A stretch of DNA of 64,000 bases from contig NZ_SJPQ01000002.1 of assembly GCF_007859945.1 (NCBI RefSeq), forward strand, positions 1,218,279 to 1,282,278. The letters run 5' to 3'. Below the pieces are notes generated by a model. The model was not told the DNA's origin. It did no database searches and was given only the letters and a program-made list of their open reading frames with translations. Origin of the DNA: Pseudobythopirellula maris. GTDB lineage: Bacteria > Planctomycetota > Planctomycetia > Pirellulales > Lacipirellulaceae. The position numbers were made by a program, and so were the translations under genes. Positions 42,609 through 52,113 of the stretch are shown piece by piece (position 1 is the stretch's first letter; each line of letters starts with the position of its first letter).

Positions 42609-43682
42609 TCAGGGGCTCAAGCACCAGTCCGCGCGCTCGGCGAACTCCTGCTGGTACTGCTCACGCCACTTCGAGATGCTGGAGCGCCCCGGCCCGTCGA
42701 GGTAGTGGTTCTTGTCGCCGTCCTTGGTGAACCGGCCTCCCCAACTCTCCTGGGTCGGATCGCCGGGGTCGTTGAGCCCGCGGTTGGCGCTCACCAGCCA
42801 CAGGAACGCCGGCGAATCTCCCTCGCACACCCCGGTGCACCCCATCCCTTCGTGCGGGTAAACGTCGCAGAGCGGTCCGTGGTTGTGGCGGATGTGCTCG
42901 TTGACCCAGGCGAGGTCGGAGAGCGGGTCGCGGCCGCCGAACATGCCTTGGTAGGTCTTCTGCGAGTCGATGATGAACAGCTCGGGGAACTCCTCGAGCA
43001 GCCACCCGTGCGAGGCGTCTTGGTAGGCGATCAGGTGGATGCGGAGCTTCGCCAGGAAGGCCTTGAGCTCTTCCTCGCTGCGGGTGTTCTTCACGTCCCA
43101 GATCGCTTGGGCGACTTCACGCGGCCCGCCCCACACGCCGATCCAGATCGGCCGGGGGTCGGGCTTGTCGGCGGCGGCGATGATCGCGTTCGAGGCCTCG
43201 CTGTCCATGCCCTCGCCGATGATCTCGGTGTGCGGCTGCTTGTTGCGGCCCCACTTGATCGGCACGCCGTGGTTGTTCCCCTTCCCCTCGTAAGTGACCG
43301 CCCGCAGCTCGTCGGGCGTGGGGAAGTCGGGGTCGTGGCTCTTGAGGTTCTCGTAGACCATCTCGTAGCGGTCGAGCACGTCGAGGATGTTCTGCTTGTG
43401 GGCCTCCATGGCGAACGTGCCGGCGGTGGCGACCAGCCCCTCGACGTCGAACTCGTTGGCGTAAAGCAGGAAGCGGACCATCGACTGCATGTCGTCGGGG
43501 TCGCTCTTCATGGTGTTGGGAACGTCGCCGCTCTTGACCACGCCGATCGGCGGGAAGTCGCTCATCATGATCACGCGCAGCTTCTGGTCGCCCCCAGGCG
43601 TCCCCGGCCCCTCGGCCAGAGCGAATGAGACCAGGCAGCCGAGAATCAACAGGGCGTGTAAACCGATCGGCAACGGGCGCAT
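42609..43682 (-). CDS. Secreted DUF1593 / nucleoside-hydrolase-like protein
   Basis: A 357-residue protein with a signal peptide (LHALLILGCLVSFALA). VIMMSDFPP and SDPDDMQSMVRFLLYANEFDVEGLVATAG give the Asp-rich calcium site of the nucleoside-hydrolase fold. RPIWIGVWGGPREVAQAIWDV and AYQDASHGWLLEEFPEL are typical of DUF1593, often annotated as cellulose-binding or sugar-binding proteins in planctomycetes. The natural substrate is not established. The ATG at 43682 starts the signal peptide; upstream frame is not supported. Confidence 0.82.
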   Translation of the reverse strand: MRPLPIGLHALLILGCLVSFALAEGPGTPGGDQKLRVIMMSDFPPIGVVKSGDVPNTMKSDPDDMQSMVRFLLYANEFDVEGLVATAGTFAMEAHKQNILDVLDRYEMVYENLKSHDPDFPTPDELRAVTYEGKGNNHGVPIKWGRNKQPHTEIIGEGMDSEASNAIIAAADKPDPRPIWIGVWGGPREVAQAIWDVKNTRSEEELKAFLAKLRIHLIAYQDASHGWLLEEFPELFIIDSQKTYQGMFGGRDPLSDLAWVNEHIRHNHGPLCDVYPHEGMGCTGVCEGDSPAFLWLVSANRGLNDPGDPTQESWGGRFTKDGDKNHYLDGPGRSSISKWREQYQQEFAERADWCLSP

Positions 43683-44155
43683 GGCGAATATCCTGATGTG
43701 AGAAGACGTGGGGGAGGAGCAAGGCGGCGGCCGCGAACAACCGCCAGCGGAGAGGAACCACTGAGCGGAATAGCGAAGAGGCATTCTACGCACCCATCGC
43801 AAGCAACACCTACAACAAAGAAGATATTGTTTCCCCTTGAGGGGGTACTCGAAAAAGGTCAACACGCTGCATGGCATGCGTATGGCATTATCATCCATTA
43901 ACGATGCTGGAGCAACAACCGCCCTGCATCGCATCGAACGGGGACGGGCGACGCCGTATTCCGCACCGCGATCCGTACGGTTGCGCCTGTTTGCGAGGCT
44001 AGGATTGCAGCCCGGAGATAGCCTGCAAGAATTGTCGCGCGGCGTGCGCTGCCGGCGCTAACCGCCGGCGGGTCGGCGGTGGTAACATGGTGTGCAGCCC
44101 CGCGCCCTTACCCATTCCCCGACGAGACAGCCCCATTCCCCGACGAAACAGCGAT
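43683..44155. other. Divergent intergenic region, 473 bp
   Basis: This gap lies between the divergent DUF1593 gene and the Tat-exported phosphoesterase gene. It contains a G+C-rich imperfect hairpin around 44045-44085 (gccggcg and cgccggc). No additional gene is supported, though short frames are open. Confidence 0.4.
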
Positions 44156-45154
44156 ATGAAACGACGCGACTTCCTGCGTGGCGTGACCGCCGCGACGGTT
44201 CCCACCCTGCTCGGCGCCCGCGCCTACGCCGCGGGCGCCGGCGGCGATCGGCACGGCGACCTGCTGCTGCGGCGTTTAGCGTCCGACCACCTCGAGGTGC
44301 TGTTCACCCCGCAGCGGCCGCGGCCGCTGCGCGTGCTGCAAGTGGCCGACACCCACTTCCACCCCGGCGGCGAGACCGAGCGGACCGAGCGCACGCTGCG
44401 TCGGCTGGTCGAGAGCGAGCGGCCCGACCTGGTGGTGCACAGCGGCGACTTCGTCAACAACGACTCCGGCGAGCCGGTCGAGTGGAGCGGCCTCGACGTG
44501 ATGAACGGCCTCGGCAAGCCGTGGACGCTTTGCTTCGGCAACCACGACTACCCGGTCAGGAACGCCGAGGGATCGCGCTCGTTCGAGGAGATCCGGCTCG
44601 GCATGGAGCGCGGCTACCAAGGCCACGCCGATCTCGGCGACCGCCGCCGCTACTGCTACCGCTACGACCTGACGAACAGCGAAGGGGGCCGGCCGTCGGC
44701 TTGCCTGTTCTTCTTCCAGGTCGGCTACGCCGAGGGCGACCGCCGCGTTTCCGACGACCAACTCGTCTGGTTCGTCGACCAGATGAGCCGCGACCGCGAG
44801 CGGGGCGTGAAAGCGCCGATCACGGTGTTTGTCCACATCCCGGTGCGCGAGTTCAACGACCTGTACCAAGCGGGCGAGGCGGTCGGCGAGCACGGCGAGG
44901 CGGTCTGCTACGACAGCGACACCGGCGAGACGTTCCGCCGCTTGGCCGACACGGGCCGCGTCTCCGCGGTGTTCTGTGGGCACGACCACGTGAACAACTT
45001 CCACGGCCGGTGGCGCGGGATCGAGCTCTCATACGGCCGCGTGTCGGGCTGGGGCGCTTATGGGCCCGCCGACTGGCGCCGCGGCGGACGGCTGATCACG
45101 CTCGACCTGGCGTCGCCGCGACCGGAGACGCAGCACCACGAGGTGTTCGCCTGA
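44156..45154 (+). CDS. Tat-exported calcineurin-like metallophosphoesterase
   Basis: A 332-residue protein. The N-terminus MKRRDFLRGVTAATVPTLLG is a twin-arginine signal. The phosphoesterase motifs follow: LQVADTHFHPGG, VHSGDFVNN, FGNHDYPV, FVHIPVREF and FCGHDHVNNF, which supply the two-metal site. The family includes purple-acid-like and nucleotide phosphodiesterases; export suggests phosphate scavenging, but this is inference. The ATG at 44156 is set by the Tat signal. Confidence 0.88.
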   Translation: MKRRDFLRGVTAATVPTLLGARAYAAGAGGDRHGDLLLRRLASDHLEVLFTPQRPRPLRVLQVADTHFHPGGETERTERTLRRLVESERPDLVVHSGDFVNNDSGEPVEWSGLDVMNGLGKPWTLCFGNHDYPVRNAEGSRSFEEIRLGMERGYQGHADLGDRRRYCYRYDLTNSEGGRPSACLFFFQVGYAEGDRRVSDDQLVWFVDQMSRDRERGVKAPITVFVHIPVREFNDLYQAGEAVGEHGEAVCYDSDTGETFRRLADTGRVSAVFCGHDHVNNFHGRWRGIELSYGRVSGWGAYGPADWRRGGRLITLDLASPRPETQHHEVFA

Positions 45155-45307
45155 GGCGGGCTGAGCTGGCGACGCCGTGCTGGCGACGCCGTGATAGCGA
45201 GTCCGGTAGCAGCGAGCTCGTCTTGTACGGCCATTAGGTTCGGGCGATAATTGTCGGGCGCGGTGAATCCACCTAACGCCTGTTGTTTCGCCTAAGGAGA
45301 GTCCGGC

Positions 45308-45772
45308 ATGACGCGTCTCCTGACGATTGCCCTGCTGCTCACCACCTCGGCCTGGGCCGCGCCACCGCTCCGCTCGGACGTGGAGGTGGTGCTGGGCCCC
45401 AAGCTTTACCGCGACGGCGACGTGGTGGAGATCACCGACGTGACAGCCACCTCGCCCCGTCTGGAGCAGGGAGACACTCTCGTGGTGAAGGGCCGGGTGC
45501 GGCTCGACAGCAAGCCGCTGGCGCACCTGGGACTCTACCTCACACAGACCGATGGGGACGGCCGCGAGGAGACCGACCCGGAGCAGACGATGTCGATCTC
45601 CGAGGGCCTGCGCGACTTCGAGCTGAAGATCACGATCAAGCACCAAGGCTCGCTGCACATCTCGCTGTACGACGAGAAGACCCGCCGGCCGTTTGGCGGC
45701 GTGTACTTCGGGACGCGCGACCAGATGGAGGAGATCGCGGGCAGGAAGCTGGACTACTACCTAGAGGACTGA
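45308..45772 (+). CDS. Small secreted protein of unknown function
   Basis: A 154-residue protein with a clear signal peptide (LLTIALLLTTSAWA). The mature part is beta-rich with an immunoglobulin-like alternation (VVEITDVTATSPRLEQGD, LVVKGRVRLDSKPLAHLGL, ELKITIKHQGSLHISLYD). AAGGAGAG lies before the ATG. No family is recognised. Confidence 0.7.
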   Translation: MTRLLTIALLLTTSAWAAPPLRSDVEVVLGPKLYRDGDVVEITDVTATSPRLEQGDTLVVKGRVRLDSKPLAHLGLYLTQTDGDGREETDPEQTMSISEGLRDFELKITIKHQGSLHISLYDEKTRRPFGGVYFGTRDQMEEIAGRKLDYYLED

Positions 45773-46052
45773 GCGTTGGCATACTGAAGCCGCCCACAAA
45801 GACGCGCGATCGTGTGTGGCCATCCCGTTTGAACAACGGATGGCGCGTACTCCCTCCCCTCGTGGGGTAGGTTGTGATTGACATGAATTCGACGCGCGAG
45901 CTGATGCGCCCGTTCCGAGGCGCCTTCGCCATGTACGCTTTGTGGTTCAATTGAGAAACCGCCGAGCGCAGAGGGATTCGAGTCCAGTCCCGTTCGGTCA
46001 TCGTTACTGTGCTCGAACGCGACAGCGCCACGCAGGTAGCTACCAAGCCTGG

Positions 46053-46361
46053 CTACTCCTGCGAGTCCCACTCCCCCTGCGGGGTCAGCCAGAAGATCTT
46101 GCGGTCGACGCCGGATTCTTCCAGCAGCTTAAGATAGGGCTGGTAGCACGGATTCGGCAGGATGTTCGCGATGAAAGACTCTTTGGTCTCGTTCCACCTC
46201 TCGTAGACGACAACGAGGTCCGGTTCGTCCGCCGACGCATGGAGCCTGGCGTCGATGAACGTGGGCTGCTTGGCGAGCTCCTCGAACAGGGAGCGCCCCG
46301 CTTCGATGAATCGATCGCGGAACCCCGGCTTGGCCGTCACAAAGACATTCAACGCAATCAT
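46053..46361 (-). CDS. Antibiotic-biosynthesis-monooxygenase-type (ABM) domain protein
   Basis: A 102-residue single-domain protein of the ferredoxin-like ABM/quinol monooxygenase fold. MIALNVFVTAKPGFRDRFIEA and PDLVVVYERWNETKESFIANI match the family layout (VxxxxKPGxxxxF, E.W.....F). Members act on quinols or small aromatics without cofactor, or on haem. The partner is unknown. Confidence 0.82.
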   Translation of the reverse strand: MIALNVFVTAKPGFRDRFIEAGRSLFEELAKQPTFIDARLHASADEPDLVVVYERWNETKESFIANILPNPCYQPYLKLLEESGVDRKIFWLTPQGEWDSQE

Positions 46362-46437
46362 TGGTGTTCGTCCCGGTTAATTGGCGCGGCGATTAAGCAG
46401 AGGCGGCAAATCGGCTCCCATGCACGCGCCATCTTAC

Positions 46438-46471
46438 TGAGCAGCCCAGGCTCTTGAACCTGGGCTGCTCA
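46438..46471 (-). terminator. Strong hairpin downstream of formaldehyde dehydrogenase
   Basis: TGAGCAGCCCAGG, an 8-base loop, then CCTGGGCTGCTCA form a perfect 13-bp stem. It lies 70 bases beyond the stop of the minus-strand dehydrogenase gene. No T tract follows, so it could be a dispersed palindrome rather than a true terminator. Confidence 0.4.
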
Positions 46472-46540
46472 CTTAAGTGCGCATCTTATTGCTTGTCTGC
46501 CGACCGGCGTGCTTGCTCCGCCAGGCTCACGCCGCCGCCG

Positions 46541-47743
46541 TCACGCCGGGATCATGCCGTGCGGGTCGAGCACAAACTTCTTGGCGGCGCCGCCGTCGAA
46601 GTCGGAGTAGCCCTTGGGCGCGTCTTCCAGGCCGATCACCTCGACGTTGACCGCCTTGGCCGGGTGCGCCTTGTCATGCAGGATCGACATCATCAAGCCG
46701 CGGTTGTACTTCATCACGGGGCACTGGCCGGTGGTGAAGTGGTGGCTCTTGGCCCATCCCAAGCCGATGCGGATCCCCAGCGTGCCGACCTTGGCGTTCT
46801 CGTCCACTCCGCCCGGGTCGCCGGTGACGTACAGGCCGGGGATGCCGATGCCGCCCGCCGCGCGGGTGATGTCCATCACGCTGTTGAGCACCGTGGCGGG
46901 CTTCTCTTCGCCGGCGTCGCCGCCGTGGCCGCGGGCCTCGAAGCCAACACAGTCGACCGCGCAGTCGACCTCGGGCACGCCCAAGATCTGCTCGATCTGG
47001 GCGCTCAAGTCGGCGTGCTCGGCGAGGTTAACGGTCTCGCAGCCGAACGAGGCGGCTTGCGCCAAGCGCTCGGGGATCATGTCGCCGACGATCACCACCG
47101 AGGCGCCGAGGATCTGGCAGGCGTAGGCACACGCCAGGCCGACCGGGCCGGCGCCCGCCACGTAGACCGTGCTGCCGGTCGTCACCCCGGCGGTGTAGGC
47201 GCCGTGGTAGCCCGTGGGCAGGATGTCGGAGAGCAGCGTAAGGTCGCGGATCTTCGCCATCGCAGCGTCGCGGTCCGGGAACTTCAGCAGGTTCCAGTCG
47301 GCGTACGGCACCATGACGTAGCGGGCCTGGCCGCCGATCCAGCCCCCCATGTCGACGTAGCCGTAGGCGGCGCCGGGGCGCTCGGGGTTCACGTTCAGGC
47401 AAACGCCCGTGTCGCGTTCTTTGCAGCAGCGGCAGCGGCCGCAGGCGATGTTGAACGGCACGCTGCAGATGTCGCCGACGGAGATGAACTCGACGTCGCG
47501 GCCCGCCTCGATCACCTCGCCGGTGATCTCGTGGCCGAGGATGATCCCCTCGGGCGCCGTGGTGCGGCCGCGGACCATGTGCTGGTCGCTGCCGCAGATG
47601 TTCGTCGACACGATCTTGAGGATCACGCCATGGTGGCACTGACGCTTGTTGCCCGGGTGATCGAGTTCGAGCTTGGGGTCGTCGATCGACCGCACCTCGA
47701 CCACGCCCGGCTTGATGTAAGCGACGCCTTTGTTGTCCGACAT
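46541..47743 (-). CDS. fdhA: Glutathione-independent formaldehyde dehydrogenase (zinc-containing)
   Basis: A 400-residue medium-chain zinc dehydrogenase. STNICGSDQHM contributes the catalytic zinc Cys, GHEITGEV the catalytic Glu region, and CGRCRCCKERDTGVC the four-Cys structural zinc. YVAGAGPVGLACAYACQ is the NAD-binding loop. DCVGFEARGHGG and the long insert around it are typical of the Pseudomonas putida-type FdhA, which oxidises formaldehyde to formate with tightly bound NAD. The ATG at 47743 follows AAGGAG on the minus strand (spacing fits). It stands without other C1 genes. Confidence 0.92.
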   Translation of the reverse strand: MSDNKGVAYIKPGVVEVRSIDDPKLELDHPGNKRQCHHGVILKIVSTNICGSDQHMVRGRTTAPEGIILGHEITGEVIEAGRDVEFISVGDICSVPFNIACGRCRCCKERDTGVCLNVNPERPGAAYGYVDMGGWIGGQARYVMVPYADWNLLKFPDRDAAMAKIRDLTLLSDILPTGYHGAYTAGVTTGSTVYVAGAGPVGLACAYACQILGASVVIVGDMIPERLAQAASFGCETVNLAEHADLSAQIEQILGVPEVDCAVDCVGFEARGHGGDAGEEKPATVLNSVMDITRAAGGIGIPGLYVTGDPGGVDENAKVGTLGIRIGLGWAKSHHFTTGQCPVMKYNRGLMMSILHDKAHPAKAVNVEVIGLEDAPKGYSDFDGGAAKKFVLDPHGMIPA

Positions 47744-48077
47744 AAGGAGAGCTCCCAGATGATTATGTGAGTGGCGTGGGGCGAGAGAAGTTCTTGCCAC
47801 GCGCTAGGGCCAAGAGCGATGGCGGGGAAAAGTGACAGTACCGCAAGCGGCTCCGAACGGCGATCTGCCCACTGGACCTTTCGGCAGCCGCCCCCGGGCG
47901 ACTGCAGCATATCACAACACCAGCCGCTGCGGGCGCCCACGGCGTCGGCGCCGAGCCGCGGGTAAGCAGGTCAGTCGTGGCGATCGGGGTGATGCTCCGC
48001 AGAGCGAAGGGGGAGGCGCAGCAAACTGGCGGCGGAATCCTGAAGAAAGTGTCTTGCGGCACACTCGCAGCGACGGC
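47744..48077. other. Intergenic region, 334 bp
   Basis: Upstream of the formaldehyde dehydrogenase gene and downstream of the propeller gene, both on the minus strand. Nothing beyond probable promoter sequence is visible. Confidence 0.35.
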
Positions 48078-49649
48078 TCATCGTCCGGCGCCGCGGATCC
48101 AAAAGATCACGTCGTCACTCACCGGGCCGACACGCTCGCGGATCTGTCGGTCGGTCAGCCGGGCGAGGTCCCAGATCGTTTCGCCGGTGACGAACCCCAT
48201 GCCGCTCGAGCCGTAAGTCAGGCAAGCGGGCAACTGACGCCACTCGGCGTGGCCCTTTCCCCTGCGACGGATCACCGACCTGTGTGATGCGGGCGGGTCG
48301 GAGGCGCCGCGCGGCCGGATCTGGATCACGCCGCTCGTGTCGCCAAAGCCCGACATCACCACGCGGCTCTCGACGTCGTCGATGCAAACCGCCCACTGGT
48401 AGTCGCTCGGCCCGATCGTCCAACGGATCACTTCGCCGTCGGCGAGAACCAGCTCCATGCGTCGTTTGGCGGAGCCGACCGAGCTGACCACGAGGATCGC
48501 GTCGCGGCCAAAGCAGGTCGCCTCGGTGTCGACGTCGAGCCAGACCCACGACTCTTGTCCCTCGGCCGTGGCGGTGTGCAAGCGGGCCACCACGCCGGTG
48601 TCCGGGTCGAGGCGCAAGATGTGCTTGCTCTTCTGGCAGGCGATGACGACATCGCCCCGCGAGTCGAACCGCACGCACTGCGGCCGGCGGATCAGCGGGT
48701 GCTCGAACGGCTCGAGCGCGCCGGGTTCGCCGACCCAAACACGGTCGCCCTCCAGGTCGGCCACCACCGTGCGGCCCTCGACCATGTCGAGGCTGTTGGG
48801 TTCGAACGAGAGCTTCTCCGCCTCGAGCACCGTGGTGCCCTCCTCGCGGCTGCCGCTGACCGCGCAGAGCCGCCGGTTGCCGGTGTCGGCGACGTAGATC
48901 AGCCGGTTGTCGTGCGGAGCGAACGCCAAGTCGACCGGCCGGGAGAACGGCCCGTCGATGAACTCGCCGACTTCGTCCCACGGGCCCCCGGTCTCGTCGG
49001 GGATCTGGCCGCGATCGGTCCAGCGGCCGGCGATCGCGTGGGTCGAGCCGTCGGGCAGCACGTGCCACAGCCGGCCGGCCAAGTCGATCGCCTGCCAGCC
49101 GCGGATGCTCGTCGACTTGGGGAAGCAGCGGTAGGTGGCGTAGGGGCTCACCAGCGAGTCGTTGCGCGGGCCCTCGTAGCTCGGGTAGCGCTCCACATCG
49201 CGGAAGGCCAGCAGCTCGGTCTTGCCGCTCTTGGAGAAGAGTTGCTCGATGACGACCTTGCCGTCGCGACGGCGAAGGATCGGGATGTTGTCGAACCAGT
49301 TGACCGTGGGGCCGGCGATCGACTCGCGTAGCCAGCGGCTCGGGTCGGGCAGCTGGGTCGCTGGCGAGGTCCGCCATTCGAACGGGTGCGGAGTGTTGCG
49401 AACCGGCCCCCGGAACGGCGCGCCGACCCGCTTGTCGTGCCAGTCAATCGCTAGCTTGCGATGCCCCTCGCCGGCTGCGATGCCCGAACCCGCGTCGGCG
49501 TAGACCCACTCGGGCTCGCCGGTCGCCGCCGGCGGGGCGTTGGAACCCGCAACCGGCTCCGGCGCGGCGACGCACCAGCGCAGTGAACCAATCGCCAGGA
49601 CGACTGGCAAGGCGAGCATGATTGCGGTTGGCGGCAGCAAGCGTCGCAT
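48078..49649 (-). CDS. Secreted beta-propeller-like protein of unknown function
   Basis: A 523-residue protein with a signal peptide (AIMLALPVVLAIGSLRWCVA). From about residue 200 there are NHL-like blades: PVDLAFAPHDNRLIYVADTGNRRL, PQCVRFDSRGDVVIACQKSKHILRL and YQWAVCIDDVESRVVMSG. Such propellers bind ligands or proteins. The N-terminal 150 residues are unlike known domains. The ATG at 49649 starts the signal peptide. Confidence 0.75.
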   Translation of the reverse strand: MRRLLPPTAIMLALPVVLAIGSLRWCVAAPEPVAGSNAPPAATGEPEWVYADAGSGIAAGEGHRKLAIDWHDKRVGAPFRGPVRNTPHPFEWRTSPATQLPDPSRWLRESIAGPTVNWFDNIPILRRRDGKVVIEQLFSKSGKTELLAFRDVERYPSYEGPRNDSLVSPYATYRCFPKSTSIRGWQAIDLAGRLWHVLPDGSTHAIAGRWTDRGQIPDETGGPWDEVGEFIDGPFSRPVDLAFAPHDNRLIYVADTGNRRLCAVSGSREEGTTVLEAEKLSFEPNSLDMVEGRTVVADLEGDRVWVGEPGALEPFEHPLIRRPQCVRFDSRGDVVIACQKSKHILRLDPDTGVVARLHTATAEGQESWVWLDVDTEATCFGRDAILVVSSVGSAKRRMELVLADGEVIRWTIGPSDYQWAVCIDDVESRVVMSGFGDTSGVIQIRPRGASDPPASHRSVIRRRGKGHAEWRQLPACLTYGSSGMGFVTGETIWDLARLTDRQIRERVGPVSDDVIFWIRGAGR

Positions 49650-49873
49650 GGTTTTCACGTTCCCGCAGGCGGGCTTCTCGCAAAGCGAGATCGGTCTCGG
49701 TATAGGCGTGCGTTGCCCCTCTATTGTGCACGCAAAGCCATGCCTTGCGAACAAGGGATACGCGGGAGGAGCCCGTATCCCACGAGGGCAAGAGTTTCCT
49801 TGGACAGCATAATTCGGCTAGGCTTAGCGGAAACTCAGCGAACACTGCAGCGAGTGCGATTCGAGTTGGCGTC

Positions 49874-50581
49874 ATGTCATTAGTCCTCAAGAACAAGGCG
49901 GTTTTCCTACACATCCCCAAGACCGGCGGTAATTGGATCCGGGAGATGCTGAAGGAACTCGACCTGATCGACCGCCAGCTGGGGCACAAGCACGCCGATC
50001 ACGCCCGCTACCTCGCGGCGGCACGGTCTGAAACAGGCTGGCGCCGTCGGATCCAGCCTTCGCCCAAGCGGCCTTTCACCTTCTGCTTCGTGCGGAACCC
50101 GTTGAAGTGGTACGAGTCGTGGTTCAAGTACCAGTCGCAGCCCAAATGGAATTGGCGGGATTGGGGCGACGCCAAAGACCCCGACAACTGGCATGCTTGC
50201 GCGATGCTCAATGGCCTGGGAGGCTCGGACTTCAATGCGTTTGTCGAGCGCGCGCTCGACAAGCGACCCGGTTTCGTCAGCGAGATGTTTGGCTGGTACG
50301 ACGCCCCGGCGGTCGACTTCGTCGGCCGCCAGGAGAACCTCCGAGAAGACTTCCTCAAGGCCATCAAGGCGATGGGACTCGAAGTCGACGAGGACCGAGT
50401 CCGCGAGTTCGGCAAAGTGGGTGTGAGCCCCAAGCCGATGGAACGAATCGAGTGGCGTGACGATGTCCGCCGCCGGGCGGCGCTGTGCGAATACGCCGGA
50501 TTGGTCCGCTACGGCTACCAATCGACACTCGAGGAACTGGGTCTCGGGCTTGAACCCACGCCGAGCTCACCAGCGACCTGA
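49874..50581 (+). CDS. Sulfotransferase-like protein
   Basis: A 235-residue protein. VFLHIPKTGGNWIREML is the PAPS 5'-phosphosulfate-binding loop, and FTFCFVRNPLKWYESWF the 3'-phosphate-binding strand and helix with Arg. These two motifs define the sulfotransferase fold, and the IPKTGG form is typical of carbohydrate/polysaccharide sulfotransferases. The acceptor is unknown. The ATG at 49874 sits just before the first strand. Confidence 0.85.
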   Translation: MSLVLKNKAVFLHIPKTGGNWIREMLKELDLIDRQLGHKHADHARYLAAARSETGWRRRIQPSPKRPFTFCFVRNPLKWYESWFKYQSQPKWNWRDWGDAKDPDNWHACAMLNGLGGSDFNAFVERALDKRPGFVSEMFGWYDAPAVDFVGRQENLREDFLKAIKAMGLEVDEDRVREFGKVGVSPKPMERIEWRDDVRRRAALCEYAGLVRYGYQSTLEELGLGLEPTPSSPAT

Positions 50582-50734
50582 CCGGCGGCCGCCGCTCGCA
50601 GCGCTGCATCAGAAAGACTTCGAGAGCCAGGACAAAGTTGGGGCCGCGGTCCGCCTTGCCTCGGAAGCCTCACCGGAATGCGTTAGAACGGGTGGCGGCT
50701 GGCTCACCATTCCTTTTACGCCCCGGATCTTCCG

Positions 50735-52102
50735 ATGACCGAAGCCGAGACTGACACCCCCGCCGAAGTCGATCTGGGAGACCTGGTGCGTGAGGGGGGC
50801 GCCGCCGAGCTGGCCGCTTACGTCGAGGAGCTCGACGCCCGCGAGACCGCCCGCGCGATCTGTGAGCTCGAGCCCGAGGAGCAGACAATGCTGCTCAGCC
50901 GCCTGGGCCCCGAGCAGGCGGGCGAGGTGCTCGAAACGTTGCCCGACGTGACGGCCACCGAGGCGATCGAGTCGTTGCCGGCCGAGACGGCCGCCGCCAT
51001 CCTGCACGAGCTGCCGAGCGACGACCAGGCCGACCTCTACAAGTCGCTCGACTCGATCGACGCAGCCGCCATCCTGGCCGAGCTCGACAGCGACGAAGCG
51101 GAGCGGATCACCGAGCTCGCCTCGTACCCGGACGACACGGCGGGCGGGCTGTTGGCGACCGAGGTCGTGGCGCTGCGCGACATCGCCAGCGTTGGCCGCA
51201 CCGTCGAGCGACTGCGCGGCGACGCCGACCGGCTGCGGCGGCTCGACATCCAGTACGCCTACGTCGTGGCCAAGGGCCGCCGGCTGGTGGGCGTGCTGCG
51301 GCTGCGCGACCTGCTGCTGGCCGAGGACGACACGAAGCTCGAGACGATCATGATCCGCGAGCCTTTGAGCATCCCGGCCGATATGCCGCTCGCCGAGCTA
51401 GAGACGTTCTTCGACGACCACGCGTTCCTCGGGGTGCCGGTCGTCGACGGCGAGGGGCGGCTCGTCGGCGCGGTGAGCCGCGTGGCGGTCGACGAGGCCA
51501 CGCAGGACCAAGCCACCAGCGACTACCGCCGCTCGATGGGCGTGGTGGTCGAGGAGCTGCGCACGATGCCCACGCTGCGCCGCAGCCGGCTGCGTTTGGC
51601 GTGGCTGTCGATCAACATCGTGCTGAACGTGGTGGCCGCGAGTGTGATCGCCGCCTACCAGGAGACGCTCAGCCAGGTGATCACGCTGGCGGTTTTTCTG
51701 CCGATCATCAGCGACATGAGCGGCTGCAGCGGCAACCAGGCGGTGGCCGTGAGCATGCGCGAGCTCTCGCTCGGACTGATCCGGCCGAACGAGTGGCTGC
51801 GTGTGTGGGGCAAAGAGGCGGCCGTCGGCGTGATCAACGGCCTGGCGCTAGGACTGCTGATCGGCCTGGTGAGCGGCTTCTACGACGGCAACGTATGGAT
51901 GGGCTTGGTGGTGGGCTCCGCGCTGGCGGCCAACACGCTCTTGGCGGTGCTGCTCGGCGGCGTGCTGCCGCTCGCGCTCAAGCAGATGAAGGTCGACCCC
52001 GCGTTGGCCTCGGGCCCGATCCTCACCACGGTGACCGACATGTGCGGTTTCTTCCTGGTGCTGAGCCTGGCGGCGCTGATGATCTCAAGGCTGGTGGGGT
52101 GA
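50735..52102 (+). CDS. mgtE: Magnesium transporter MgtE
   Basis: A 455-residue channel. The acidic N domain has repeated LPxE/LGPEQ-type helices (LPDVTATEAIESLPAET, LPSDDQADLYKSL). Two CBS domains follow (TIMIREPLSIPADMPLAEL, GVPVVDGEGRLVGAVSR). Five membrane helices close the protein, including IITLAVFLPIISDMSGCSGNQ-type and PILTTVTDMCGFFLVL motifs of the Mg2+ pore. MgtE conducts Mg2+ into the cell and is gated by cytoplasmic Mg2+. It is convergent with the J-like gene, 11 bases apart. Confidence 0.95.
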   Translation: MTEAETDTPAEVDLGDLVREGGAAELAAYVEELDARETARAICELEPEEQTMLLSRLGPEQAGEVLETLPDVTATEAIESLPAETAAAILHELPSDDQADLYKSLDSIDAAAILAELDSDEAERITELASYPDDTAGGLLATEVVALRDIASVGRTVERLRGDADRLRRLDIQYAYVVAKGRRLVGVLRLRDLLLAEDDTKLETIMIREPLSIPADMPLAELETFFDDHAFLGVPVVDGEGRLVGAVSRVAVDEATQDQATSDYRRSMGVVVEELRTMPTLRRSRLRLAWLSINIVLNVVAASVIAAYQETLSQVITLAVFLPIISDMSGCSGNQAVAVSMRELSLGLIRPNEWLRVWGKEAAVGVINGLALGLLIGLVSGFYDGNVWMGLVVGSALAANTLLAVLLGGVLPLALKQMKVDPALASGPILTTVTDMCGFFLVLSLAALMISRLVG

Positions 52103-52113
52103 TTCGGCGCGGG

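Noticed and set aside
45166-45193. Tandem gctggcgacgccgt, possible repeat array
   Set aside because: Only two copies of 14 bases after a stop codon; too small to call a functional array.
45960-46000. ggattcgagtcc, resembling a tRNA T-loop
   Set aside because: No acceptor stem, anticodon arm or D-loop can be built around it.
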